Assembly (NCBI RefSeq): GCF_014639315.1
Contig: NZ_BMFY01000005.1
Coordinates: 124,001 to 188,000, forward strand
Source: Sediminivirga luteola
GTDB lineage: Bacteria > Actinomycetota > Actinomycetes > Actinomycetales > Brevibacteriaceae
Direction of reading: 5' to 3'
DNA length: 64,000 bases
Position 1 is the first letter of the stretch; the number at the start of each line of letters is the position of its first letter. The position numbers and the translations under genes were made by a program. The notes beneath the pieces are model-generated. The model made no database searches and was not told where the DNA came from. It saw only the letters and a list, made by a program, of their open reading frames with translations. Below, in pieces: positions 24,419 to 32,610 of the stretch.

Positions 24419-26341
24419 TTATGCCAGTGCCAGGATCTCCCGCAGATCCGCGGCCATGGCGTTCAGCCGGGCCCGGGCGCGTTCGCGGGCGGCAGCCAGC
24501 TCTTCCCGGAAGGTTCCCGTCTTCTCGCCCGTTGACGGGGACGCTTCCGATCCGCTCTCACGTGCCGGTGCCAGCGGCGGCTCCACCGCTTCGAGGTAGC
24601 ACTTCAGCTTCGGCTCTGTGCCGGAGGGGCGGACGACGACGCGGTCCCCGGTTCCGGTCTCCAGGACCAGCCCGTCGGTTGGCGGAAGGGATCCCCCCTC
24701 GCCGCTGCCCTCGGCCAGATCCACCACCCGCGCCACAGCGGCGCCGCCCAGGCTCTCTGGCGGTTCGGCGCGGAGGCGGGCCATGGCATCGGCGATCAGC
24801 TGGACATCGGCGACCCGGAACGACAACGGAGCCGTCAGGTACACGCCGTAGCGCAGTGCCAGGTCGTCCAGGCGATCCTGAACCGAGCGGCCCGAAGCCT
24901 TCAAGCTCGCGGCCAGGTGGGCGAAGAGCAGGGCGGCGGAGATCCCGTCCTTGTCGCGTACGGCCTCCGGGTCGCTGCAGTAGCCCAGCGCCTCCTCGTA
25001 CCCGAATACGAGGCCCGGTGTGCGGGAGATCCACTTGAAACCGGTCAGCGTCGTGGCGTAGCCGACGCCGCGAGCTTCCGCCATGGCTCCCAGCGCGCGC
25101 GAGGACACCAGCGAGGCGGCCAGCATCGGCGCGCGTTCATCGTCGGCCTGGCCGCCCTGGTCTCTGGAAGGCCGGATCAGGCGGTCGATGGCCTCGGCGC
25201 CCAGCAGCAGCCCCACCTCATCGCCGCTGAGCTGCCGCCAGCCGTCTGGGGACGGGACCGCCACGGAGAGCCGGTCGGCGTCGGGATCGTTGGCCAGCAC
25301 CAGATCCGCGCCGGTCTCCGCCGCGCGCGCCAGCGCCAGGTCCAGCGCGCCGGGCTCCTCCGGATTGGGGAAAGCCACGGTCGGGAAGTCCGGGTCCGGT
25401 TCCCGCTGCGCTTCCACGGGGTGCAGGTCCTCGAACCCGGCGGCACGCAAGGCCCGCTCGGCGACGCCCCAGCCGACGCCGTGCAAGGCGGTGTGCACGA
25501 TCGTGAGGTTCCGGTGGGCGTCCTCCCGCGGCACCAGCGCCGCCAGGCGGGCCAGATACGCGTCCTCGACGCCATCGTCCAGCAGCGTGATGCCCTCGGC
25601 CAGGCGGGGCACCGCCCGCACGGAGGGCACCGCTTCGATCCGCTCGGCGATCTCCCGGTCGGCCGGAGTCACGATCTGGGCGCCCTGGCCGGGTCCGGTG
25701 ACGACGCGGCCACCGAGGTAGACCTTGTAGCCGTTGTCCCGGGGCGGGTTGTGCGAGGCGGTCACCATGACCCCGGCATCGGCGTCCAGATGCCGGACGG
25801 CGAACGCCAGCAGGGGAGTCGGCTTGGCGGCCGGGAGCAGCAGCGCCTCTCCGCCGGCGGCTGTCACCACCTCCGCGGTGTCCCGGGCGAAGGCGGCCGA
25901 ACCGTGACGGGCATCGCAGCCGATCACGACGCGGAACGGCCGCGAGTCCCCGTTCCGGCCGGCAAGGCGCTCGGCCAGGAAGGCGCTCAGGCCCGCGGCG
26001 GCGCGGATCACGACGGCGCGGTTCATCCGGTGCGGCCCTCCGGCCAGCTCTCCGCGCAGCCCGGCGGTGCCGAACTGCAGCAGCCCGCGGAACCGGTCGC
26101 CCAGTTCCGCGCGGGCCGCCGCCCAGGATTCCTCATCGGCGTCCTGAGCGCCCTCCGCGTCCTGGAGCAGCACGGCCAGTTCCGCGGCGGTGGCCGGGTC
26201 CGGGTCATCGGCGATCCACGCGCGCACCACATCCCCGTCGAACTCCTCACCGGTGGCCTCGTAGGCTCCCGCCATCGAGGTGGGCACAGGGTCGTGGGGT
26301 GGCGGGCTCTTCGGCACGTCCGGGCCGCCGATGCCGCTCAC
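24419..26341 (-). CDS. Phosphosugar mutase (phosphogluco-/phosphomanno-/phosphopentomutase)
   Basis: A 640-residue alpha-D-phosphohexomutase. All four functional loops are visible: the phosphoserine loop TASHNPP (Ser196), the metal loop DPDADR (352-357), the sugar-specificity loop GYEEALGY, and the phosphate-binding loop RPSGTEPK near the C-terminus. It is somewhat longer than average because of a low-complexity insert around EPPLAPARESGSEAS. Its start overlaps the purine nucleoside phosphorylase stop (4 bp). That pairing suggests it converts (deoxy)ribose-1-phosphate to the 5-phosphate, as several mutases in this position do; a role in hexose-phosphate metabolism is equally compatible with the sequence. 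Confidence 0.9.
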   Translation of the reverse strand: MSGIGGPDVPKSPPPHDPVPTSMAGAYEATGEEFDGDVVRAWIADDPDPATAAELAVLLQDAEGAQDADEESWAAARAELGDRFRGLLQFGTAGLRGELAGGPHRMNRAVVIRAAAGLSAFLAERLAGRNGDSRPFRVVIGCDARHGSAAFARDTAEVVTAAGGEALLLPAAKPTPLLAFAVRHLDADAGVMVTASHNPPRDNGYKVYLGGRVVTGPGQGAQIVTPADREIAERIEAVPSVRAVPRLAEGITLLDDGVEDAYLARLAALVPREDAHRNLTIVHTALHGVGWGVAERALRAAGFEDLHPVEAQREPDPDFPTVAFPNPEEPGALDLALARAAETGADLVLANDPDADRLSVAVPSPDGWRQLSGDEVGLLLGAEAIDRLIRPSRDQGGQADDERAPMLAASLVSSRALGAMAEARGVGYATTLTGFKWISRTPGLVFGYEEALGYCSDPEAVRDKDGISAALLFAHLAASLKASGRSVQDRLDDLALRYGVYLTAPLSFRVADVQLIADAMARLRAEPPESLGGAAVARVVDLAEGSGEGGSLPPTDGLVLETGTGDRVVVRPSGTEPKLKCYLEAVEPPLAPARESGSEASPSTGEKTGTFREELAAARERARARLNAMAADLREILALA

Positions 26342-27204
26342 TGCTCGCCCCCGGGCGTCTGCGGTTCCGGCTGTGCCGGGCCTTGAGCCGCGATACGCCG
26401 GACGACATCCGCCAGCAGGGTGGAGATCCGGGGGCCGGCGGCGCGTCCGGCCTCAATGACTTCCTCATGTGAGAGCGGCTCGTCCGAGACGCCCGCGGCG
26501 AGGTTCGTCACGAGCGAGATGCCCAGCACCTCCAGGCCCGCGTGCCGGGCGGCGATGGCCTCCAGCGCGGTGGACATGCCGACGAGGTCCCCGCCGAGGA
26601 CGCCGGCCATCCGGACCTCCGCCGGGGTCTCGTAGTGCGGGCCGCGGAACTGGACGTACACGCCCTCGTCCAGGGACGGGTCCACGGCACGGGCCAGGGT
26701 GCGCAGGCGGGACGAATAGAGATCCGTCAGATCGACGAAGGTGGGGCCCTCCAGCGGGGAGTCCGCGGTGAGGTTGATGTGGTCGGAGATCAGCACGGGC
26801 GTCCCGGGCCGCCACTCGCGCCGCAGGCCCCCGCAGCCATTGGTCAGCACGGCGATGCTTGCCCCGGCGGCCGCTGCGGTGCGCACCCCGTGTGCCACCG
26901 CCCGCACGCCCCGGCCCTCGTAATAGTGCGTGCGTGCGCCGATCACGAGCGCATGATCGTCGGTGCCCTCGATCCGGATGCTCTTGACGGTGCCCTTGTG
27001 GCCGGGCACGCCGGAGGGCTGGAAACCAGGGACCTCGGTGGCGGGCAGTTCGGCGTTCACGGGGCCCAGGAGTTCCGCGGCCTGACCCCAGCCGGACCCC
27101 AGGACGAGGGCGAAGCGGTGGGCGTCGATGCCGGTGGCCTCCCGGATGACCGCGGCGGCTTCGGCTGCGGTGCGTTCGGGGTCGGGGAACGTGTGCGTCG
27201 TCAT
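26338..27204 (-). CDS. Purine-nucleoside phosphorylase (trimeric type)
   Basis: A 288-residue enzyme that splits purine (deoxy)nucleosides with phosphate. Start at 27204 gives MTTHTFPDPERTAAEAAAVI; an upstream in-frame start would add a tail drawn from a duplicated region. Motifs of the trimeric family are LVLGSGWGQ, phosphate-site RTHYYEG (91-97), LTNGCGGLRREW, the GPHYETPAEVRM segment, VGMSTALEA and the base-binding Asn in LVTNLAAG. It is the first gene of a two-gene operon with the phosphosugar mutase, linking base release to pentose use. Confidence 0.93.
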   Translation of the reverse strand: MTTHTFPDPERTAAEAAAVIREATGIDAHRFALVLGSGWGQAAELLGPVNAELPATEVPGFQPSGVPGHKGTVKSIRIEGTDDHALVIGARTHYYEGRGVRAVAHGVRTAAAAGASIAVLTNGCGGLRREWRPGTPVLISDHINLTADSPLEGPTFVDLTDLYSSRLRTLARAVDPSLDEGVYVQFRGPHYETPAEVRMAGVLGGDLVGMSTALEAIAARHAGLEVLGISLVTNLAAGVSDEPLSHEEVIEAGRAAGPRISTLLADVVRRIAAQGPAQPEPQTPGGEQ

Positions 27205-27264
27205 GAACCGGACATTACCCAAGGAGCCTGCCGGCCCAAAGCCGCGCGGGAGGACGGGCGCTCC

Positions 27265-27326
27265 GCTGTGCTGGAGAGCGGCTGGACCCGGCATGGCTGT
27301 GCTGGAGAGCGGCTGGACCCGGCATG
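27265..27326. repeat. Tandem duplication of a 31-bp unit
   Basis: Two identical 31-bp copies (27265-27295 and 27296-27326) lie in the gap upstream of the phosphorylase gene. They look like a recent slippage or duplication event. The rest of the 252-bp gap (27205-27456) shows no gene. Confidence 0.9.
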
Positions 27327-27456
27327 ATCGCGTTCGCCGGGCCGGGAGGGCAGACCGCTACCGCATTTTCACGCGAACCGTTCGGCGCGATCCCACAGCC
27401 CTGTGACCGTGCGGGGTGCGGCGAGAGCAGCACACGGGAGGCGATACCGTAGAGGA

Positions 27457-28401
27457 GTGAGCACACCCCGTATCCGGCCCTTCGCCGAGGGCGACGACCT
27501 GCGCCTGAACGAACTCCTGAGCGACCCGCGGGACTCGGCCGTTCACGCCGGCCGCGGTCTGCTGCGCCCGCCTGCCGAGCGTCCGCTTTCCCGCGCCGTC
27601 GTCGCGGAGGTGGCCGATGACGTCCTGGTGGGCGCGGCCGGCGTCTCCGAGTCGCTGCTGCATCCGCAGCGGGCCTGGGTGCATGTGGACGTCGCCGCTG
27701 CCGAGGCGCGCTCGGGGCTGGGCGGCAGGCTCCTGGAGGCGGTGCGGGCCGAGCTGGCCGGCACCCGCCTGGAGGGTCTCGGGCTGCGGTGCGTCGTGAC
27801 GCCCGGCTCCGCCGGCGAGGCGTTCGCGCGCGAGCACGGGTTCAGTGAGCTGCACCGCACCCGGATGGTGCGCATCGACGCCGGGGCCCTTCCGTCCCCT
27901 GCCCTGGAAGGCCGGCCGGACGGTGCTGAGCTGAAGGTGACGACGGCGGGCTCGGCGCAGCTGACACTCGCCTACGGGCCGTGGTACCAGCGGGTCTACG
28001 CCCGAATCGATCCGGCCGTGGAACTCAGCGTCGGGGAGGTGCACCGCAGGTTCCTGAGCGAGCAGGCCGGCGCCCACGGTGCCGCCCTGGTGCTGCGCGA
28101 TGGCGCGGTGCAGGCCTTCGCCGTGTCCTATGCCAGACCACAGGAAGCGCCCGCCGGGGAAGGTGCGGCGCCTGTACCCCAGCCGGAGGAAGCAGGCGAC
28201 GACGGCACCGAGCTGACCATCGGCACCGCGGACACCGGCACGGCCGAGGACCTGGAGCTGATGCTGGGAGTCCTGGCCGCCGAACGTCCGGTGGTCGTCG
28301 AGGTCAAACCGCAGATGGAGCTGCTGGACGCGCTCGCGGACCGCCTGATCGACAACGGACGGGCGCAGGTGCTCACCACGCTGCTGACCCTGGGCGACTG
28401 A
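27457..28401 (+). CDS. GNAT-family N-acetyltransferase
   Basis: A 314-residue protein beginning at GTG 27457, preceded by GGGAGGCGAT. The N-terminal half is a GNAT domain: IRPFAEGDDLRLNELLSD, strand VGAAGVSESL, VHVDVAAAEARSGLGGRLLE (acetyl-CoA loop) and EHGFSELHRTRMVRID. The C-terminal half (about residues 150-314) is less conserved and contains a short Pro/Gly/Glu insert; it may be a second, degenerate GNAT fold. Substrate unknown. A small SRPBCC gene follows 37 bp downstream on the same strand. Confidence 0.78.
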   Translation: MSTPRIRPFAEGDDLRLNELLSDPRDSAVHAGRGLLRPPAERPLSRAVVAEVADDVLVGAAGVSESLLHPQRAWVHVDVAAAEARSGLGGRLLEAVRAELAGTRLEGLGLRCVVTPGSAGEAFAREHGFSELHRTRMVRIDAGALPSPALEGRPDGAELKVTTAGSAQLTLAYGPWYQRVYARIDPAVELSVGEVHRRFLSEQAGAHGAALVLRDGAVQAFAVSYARPQEAPAGEGAAPVPQPEEAGDDGTELTIGTADTGTAEDLELMLGVLAAERPVVVEVKPQMELLDALADRLIDNGRAQVLTTLLTLGD

Positions 28402-28438
28402 GGGCGCAGGAGAGTCACCGTCACGAGGAGGAGCGGCC

Positions 28439-28972
28439 ATGGTCCTCAATGTGCATGAACGTCGCATCGCTGCCTCCGCTGCGGCGGTCGGCGGGGTACT
28501 GGACACCCTTGCCACGCAGAACGACTGCCTCTGGGCGTGGGAGCACTGGCCGCCGATGCGGTTCCCCGGCGGGCTGCGTCCCGGAGCCGAGGGTGGTCAC
28601 GGTCCGGTGCGGTACGCCGTCGTGGAGCGCGTATCCGGCAGGCGAGTGCGCTTCCGGTTCCAGCGCCCGGGCGGGTTCCACGGCCATCACGAGTTCCGCG
28701 TCGATGCGGTGCCGGCAGCCTCCGGCGCAGAACCGGAGGCGGCGGAAGCGGCGCCCCGCCCGGAGAACGCGTGCATCCTGCGCCATGAGATCGCCATGTC
28801 GCTGAGCGGCACTGCGCGACTGAGCTGGCCGCTGGTGTTCCGGCCACTGCACGATGCACTGATAGAAGAGTCCTTCGACAAGGTCGAACGCGGTTTCGGC
28901 GCCGGACCCGCCGTGCCGCATCGGCGTTCCCTGTGGGTGCGGTTCCTGCGCCGTCTGCTCGCCCGAAAGTGA
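28439..28972 (+). CDS. SRPBCC-like small protein
   Basis: A 177-residue protein. The pattern MVLNVHERRIAASAAAVGGV, RYAVVERVSGRRVRFRFQRP, HHEFRVDAV and LSWPLVFRPLHDALIEESFDK fits the START/SRPBCC (polyketide-cyclase-like) fold: a beta sheet closed by a long C-terminal helix. The start follows GAGGAGCGGCC. A Glu/Ala-rich loop (about residues 97-112) is inserted between strands. Ligand and role are unknown. Confidence 0.7.
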   Translation: MVLNVHERRIAASAAAVGGVLDTLATQNDCLWAWEHWPPMRFPGGLRPGAEGGHGPVRYAVVERVSGRRVRFRFQRPGGFHGHHEFRVDAVPAASGAEPEAAEAAPRPENACILRHEIAMSLSGTARLSWPLVFRPLHDALIEESFDKVERGFGAGPAVPHRRSLWVRFLRRLLARK

Positions 28973-29058
28973 GCACCCCGTACCCGGTGATGGACGTCGT
29001 ACCGGGCAGAGCCAGGACATGACGACGGCGGAGAACACCGGCTGGGTACCATGACGGC

Positions 29059-29430
29059 ATGCCCGAGGAACTGATCGCCCGCGCGCTGCTGGCCTGCTCG
29101 ATGATGGGTTCCGGCGTGCTGCTTCTTTGGATCGCAGAAGCCGCCGCGAACGGCAGGCTGCGTCGCAATCAGCTGGCGGGTATCCGGACGGCCGCGACGC
29201 TGGCGAGCGATGAAGCGTGGCTGGCGGCCCACCGGAGAGCCCGGCCTTCCACGCGTTGGGCAGGCTGGTGCGCGGTGCTCGGCGGCGTGCCGGCGGTCCT
29301 TCCGGTGCCCCTGCCGATCTTCGCCGGCGCGGCACTGCTGGGCTGCCTGGGGATGATCGGGCTCGTCCTTTACGGTGCCGCGGTGGGCACCGCAGCCGCC
29401 CGTACCGCAGGCAGCGGGAGCGATTCCTGA
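29059..29430 (+). CDS. SdpI-family-like small membrane protein
   Basis: A 123-residue membrane protein with three hydrophobic helices: residues about 5-28, 70-90 and 92-113. The cytoplasmic motif GRLRRNQLAGIRTAATLASDEAWLA is the SdpI hallmark (N-x-x-x-G-x-R-T with a following W). SdpI of Bacillus is an immunity protein; actinomycete homologues are mostly uncharacterised. The gene has no obvious operon partner. Confidence 0.7.
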   Translation: MPEELIARALLACSMMGSGVLLLWIAEAAANGRLRRNQLAGIRTAATLASDEAWLAAHRRARPSTRWAGWCAVLGGVPAVLPVPLPIFAGAALLGCLGMIGLVLYGAAVGTAAARTAGSGSDS

Positions 29431-29525
29431 GGTCTTCGGCGGGCCCCGCCTGCTCCCGTGGAGGAGGACGTGTCAGGCTGGTGAGGTCTTCGCGCCTGAG
29501 TATGAGTGGGCGTAAGTTCGTGTGC

Positions 29526-29758
29526 ATGAGGGTGACGGCGAGCCTGCCTGACACTGACGCGGAGTTCCTTGAGCGTTATCGACGCACACACAATCTGGAA
29601 TCACGGTCGGCGGCGGTGTCCCGTGCCGTCCGCGCGCTCCATGAGGCCGAGCTGGCTGAGCAGTACCGTGCGGCCTATCTGGAATGGAAGGGCTCCGGTG
29701 ACGGCGCTGGGATCAGACCACCGGCGACGGTGTTGAGGCCGGCGATGAGGCGAGGTGA
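29526..29758 (+). pseudogene. Frameshifted MazE-like antitoxin remnant
   Basis: The start reads MRVTASLPDTDAEFLERYRR, then SRSAAVSRAVRALHEAELAEQ and YLEWKGSGD, a ribbon-helix-helix MazE/CopG-type antitoxin. From about 29705 the expected C-terminus WDQTTGDGVEAGDEAR and a TGA at 29756 appear only in another frame, implying loss of one base. In the present frame it instead runs on into the mazF start and ends at 29813 (95 residues). Either a real pseudogene or a sequencing error explains this. An upstream in-frame ATG at 29502 is an alternative start. Confidence 0.6.
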
Positions 29759-29813
29759 CATCTATCGTGTTGATCCCGAGCCGATCCGATCCGGGGCCAG
29801 TAAGGGGTCGTGA
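29745..29813 (+). pseudogene. N-terminal fragment of a MazF-like toxin
   Basis: ATG 29745 begins MRRGDIYRVDPEPIRSGASK, the hallmark start of MazF ribonucleases (MRRGDIYxVDLEP, then a GSEASK-like loop). It then stops after 22 residues, at the point where a direct repeat of the HNH element begins. The remaining ~90 residues of the toxin are not found downstream. The start overlaps the original antitoxin end by 14 bp, as in intact mazEF pairs. Confidence 0.65.
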
Positions 29814-29842
29814 GTTTATAGGGGGGTGTGTCGGGGTTGAGA
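29802..29842 (+). repeat. Left copy of the ~42-bp direct repeat flanking the HNH element
   Basis: About 41 bp starting AAGGGGTCGTGAGTTTATA and ending GGGGTTGAGA. It matches 32693-32735 at most positions with small gaps. The left copy cuts into the mazF-like fragment. Confidence 0.7.
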
Positions 29843-30141
29843 ACATAGTCCCAATCCGGGTGCCACTTATGGCGGGTCAGTGCCCCACTGACCTAAAAGT
29901 TGCTGCATGTCCTAGTCGGGAATTTTGATCCCGACAGGTACAAGCGCGGCCTGCCACCACGCCATACCGGACATGCACGCAAGACCGACTGGACGCGCAC
30001 CTGGGAGTCACGGGACCCACACGCGGGCCAGAGCCACGCAGAACCACCAGCGCGGCCTGTCACCATCCCACACAGAACGCACGCCCAAGAGCGAAGAGAC
30101 GTGCACGCGGGAGTGTCCGTGCCGGGTCATACAGTGAGACC
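29814..30141. other. Non-coding 5' region of the HNH gene
   Basis: A 328-bp stretch, less GC-rich than its surroundings. It holds the left direct repeat and two hairpins: GGTCAGT/ACTGACC (29875-29893) and GTCGGGA/TCCCGAC around an AT-rich loop (29915-29935). No convincing gene was found. The hairpins may be regulatory for the HNH gene or recognition sites for the element. Confidence 0.6.
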
Positions 30142-32466
30142 ATGACGAACACCCCGCATCGCTACCGGCACGAAGAGCTTCGTGCGGTACCTGCAGCCGG
30201 CGCCGGTGCCAGCACGGGTGGCGATGCATGGCCCGACGGCGGCCCCGGCGGAGAGCACCGTCCGACCTGCGGTGATGCCCGCGGGAACCGAAGTCCGTCC
30301 CGCAGCACCACCGGTGGTGATGCGTTGGATACGCTTGCCCGTCTTCAGCGGGCGTCGGCTCGGATGGAAGCGCAGATCCTCACCGGTGCGCTGGACTACC
30401 TCGATCGGGTGGCCGCCCAGGCTGAGGCCGACTACGCCGATCACGACCGTCACCTCAACCGCCTCCAGGCCGCCGGCGACGCACATGCCGCCAGCGCCGC
30501 CCGCGCCGCCGGGGCAGGACACTCCGGTTCTGTACAGCAGGTTCAAGCTGCACGCGGTGCCGCGATCTATGAGATCGGCCAGGCGCTGGGTCTCAGCGAG
30601 GGCCAGGCGTCTCTCCGGCTGGCCCGGGCAGCCCGTGTCCGTGAAGCGCTACCAGCCTCCTGGCAGGCCTTCCAGACCGGCGCCATCGACGCCGCACGGG
30701 TCCATGTTCTCGCCGAAGCCGCCAACGCTCTCACCCGGGCCGAGTCCCTGCATAAGCTTGATGCGCAGGCGGCCACGTACGCTGCAGGCCGGACCGTGGC
30801 GCAGCTACGAGCCTGGATCAAGCGCCGGATCGCTTCCTGGGAACCGGACGCACAGGCCCACCGCACCGCTGAGGCGCTGCAGGGCCGGCGGGTATGCATC
30901 GACCACCGCGATGACGGGGTCAGCGAGTTGTGGGCCGTGCTGCCCACGATGCACGCGGTCGCGATCGATCAGGCGCTAACCCGGGCAGGAAAGAAACTCC
31001 TGCAACAGTGTCGCCACGGTCAACAGGCAGGTGACCTGCACAATCGCGACAGCACGGCCCGGAACAACAGTGCGGCCGGGAACGACGACACGACCGGGAA
31101 CAACAACGGCGGCGCGGCCGGGAACGATGGCACAACGCCTCGTCCCGCCCTCCCGCGTGTCACGTTGGAGCAGGCCCGCGCCGATGTCCTCGCTGATGTC
31201 CTGACCGGGGGAAAGCTGCCCCGCGCCCTGGACGCCACCACCACCGTCGATACCGGCGGTGTCGATGCCGGCGGTGTCGATGCCGGTGGTGGGAGCACCG
31301 GCTTCCGTGCCCAGTCAGGCCCCGGTAGCACCGGTCACGGCAGCCGCACCGGCAGCCACAGTGTCGGCAGCGCCACTGCCAGCGGCACCAACGACAGCAC
31401 CAGCCTCAGCACCGGCAGCCTCAGTACCGGCTCCGGCACGGGCAGTCACAGTGTCGGCAGCTGCGGGACTGGCGATGCTACGGACCTCAGCTCCAGCACC
31501 GACAGCCACAATGGCGGCAGCCACAGTGTCGGTGATGCCCCGGACACCCGCCCCCGCACCGCCGGTCACGAAGACGACGACGCCCCGGCCACCCACACCG
31601 GTGAGGGCCCCGGAGTGGCGTACGAGCCCGGAGCGGGACTCGAAGCCCTGCGGGACGTCCGAGTCGATATCGGCATCACCATCCCCATCGGCACCCTGGC
31701 CGGGAAAGCACAGGCGCCCGGTACCGCACCAGACGGGTCCTGGACGCTCCCGGCAGACCAGGTGCGGGAACTCGCTCTCAGTCCTGCTGGCGGTCAGGTG
31801 TTCTGGCACCGCCTCCTCATTGATGACAGCGATGACGGTGGCGGCGAGGTGCTCTCCCACACCTATGCCGGGAGGTTCCCGCCCAGAGTCCTCCAGGCTG
31901 CGCTCCGGTTCCGGGACGGCACCTGCAGTGTGCCCGGGTGCCGGGTGCCGGCCGCTGACTGCGACACCGACCACCGCACTGCGTGGCCGGCAGGGCCGAC
32001 CCGTGCTTCGAACTTGTGGAGTCTGTGCCGACGGCATCATCGATGGAAGACCCTCGGGATCGTCGAACCGGTCCGCACCAGCGACGACGGCAGAAGTGAC
32101 AGTCACAGCACCAGCAACCCCGTCCGGTGGGGGTGGGTGCTGCCCTCTGGCAGGGTCGTCCGGGTCGAGCCGGTGGACCACCGTCCCATCGCCGAAACGC
32201 CACCCAGCACCTACACCGGAATCGATTCACTGCCGGTGGGCCTGGCCGGGGAGGTCCTGGGTGAGTTCCCGGACGCCTTCCCGCCGCGTGGTCCGGCGTC
32301 AGGGCTCCCCGGTATGCCGTTGGATGAAGACTTCTGGGACGAAGGCTCGTGGGAAGACGGTCCGCCGCCTCCTCCAAGGGACCTCGATGTTCTCCCGCCT
32401 GTCCCCGTAGCGTGCATCACCGCCGCGGTCCCGGGCAGCGCTACCGTCACCAGCGCCCCCGCATAG
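30142..32466 (+). CDS. DUF222 domain-containing HNH endonuclease (13E12 family)
   Basis: A 774-residue protein. Residues about 60-330 match DUF222: LARLQRASARMEAQILTGAL, then VRVREALPASWQAFQTGAID, and so on. A long Ser/Gly/Thr/Asn-rich linker (about 295-500) includes three 5-residue repeats encoded by a 15-bp tandem unit. The C-terminal HNH nuclease has the Cys pair CSVPGC, the catalytic DTDHRTAW and NLWSLCRRHHRWKT (about residues 593-640). Such proteins are numerous and dispersed in actinomycete genomes; their biological role is unproven. It is flanked by direct repeats, and its 3' end is duplicated downstream. Confidence 0.92.
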   Translation: MTNTPHRYRHEELRAVPAAGAGASTGGDAWPDGGPGGEHRPTCGDARGNRSPSRSTTGGDALDTLARLQRASARMEAQILTGALDYLDRVAAQAEADYADHDRHLNRLQAAGDAHAASAARAAGAGHSGSVQQVQAARGAAIYEIGQALGLSEGQASLRLARAARVREALPASWQAFQTGAIDAARVHVLAEAANALTRAESLHKLDAQAATYAAGRTVAQLRAWIKRRIASWEPDAQAHRTAEALQGRRVCIDHRDDGVSELWAVLPTMHAVAIDQALTRAGKKLLQQCRHGQQAGDLHNRDSTARNNSAAGNDDTTGNNNGGAAGNDGTTPRPALPRVTLEQARADVLADVLTGGKLPRALDATTTVDTGGVDAGGVDAGGGSTGFRAQSGPGSTGHGSRTGSHSVGSATASGTNDSTSLSTGSLSTGSGTGSHSVGSCGTGDATDLSSSTDSHNGGSHSVGDAPDTRPRTAGHEDDDAPATHTGEGPGVAYEPGAGLEALRDVRVDIGITIPIGTLAGKAQAPGTAPDGSWTLPADQVRELALSPAGGQVFWHRLLIDDSDDGGGEVLSHTYAGRFPPRVLQAALRFRDGTCSVPGCRVPAADCDTDHRTAWPAGPTRASNLWSLCRRHHRWKTLGIVEPVRTSDDGRSDSHSTSNPVRWGWVLPSGRVVRVEPVDHRPIAETPPSTYTGIDSLPVGLAGEVLGEFPDAFPPRGPASGLPGMPLDEDFWDEGSWEDGPPPPPRDLDVLPPVPVACITAAVPGSATVTSAPA
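31246..31290 (+). repeat. Three tandem 15-bp coding repeats in the HNH linker
   Basis: Units at 31246, 31261 and 31276 differ at only two positions and encode VDTGG, VDAGG and VDAGG. They lie in the low-complexity linker and likely arose by slippage. Confidence 0.9.
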
Positions 32467-32610
32467 AGCACCGCACCCACCCCTGGCCTCGCCCTCACCA
32501 CTCCTACGCAGAACATGCGCCCCGCCACCAGCGCCCCCGCATCTGCATCTGCATAGAGCGCCGCGTCCGCCCCTGGCCTCACCCTCACCACTCCTAGGCA
32601 GAACATGTGG
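32461..32610 (+). repeat. Duplicated 60-bp unit at the 3' end of the HNH gene
   Basis: 32461-32520 and 32551-32610 are near-identical 60-bp units separated by 30 bp. The first contains the HNH stop codon (32464-32466). The preceding 13-17 bp (around 32450 and 32527) are duplicated as well. Confidence 0.85.
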
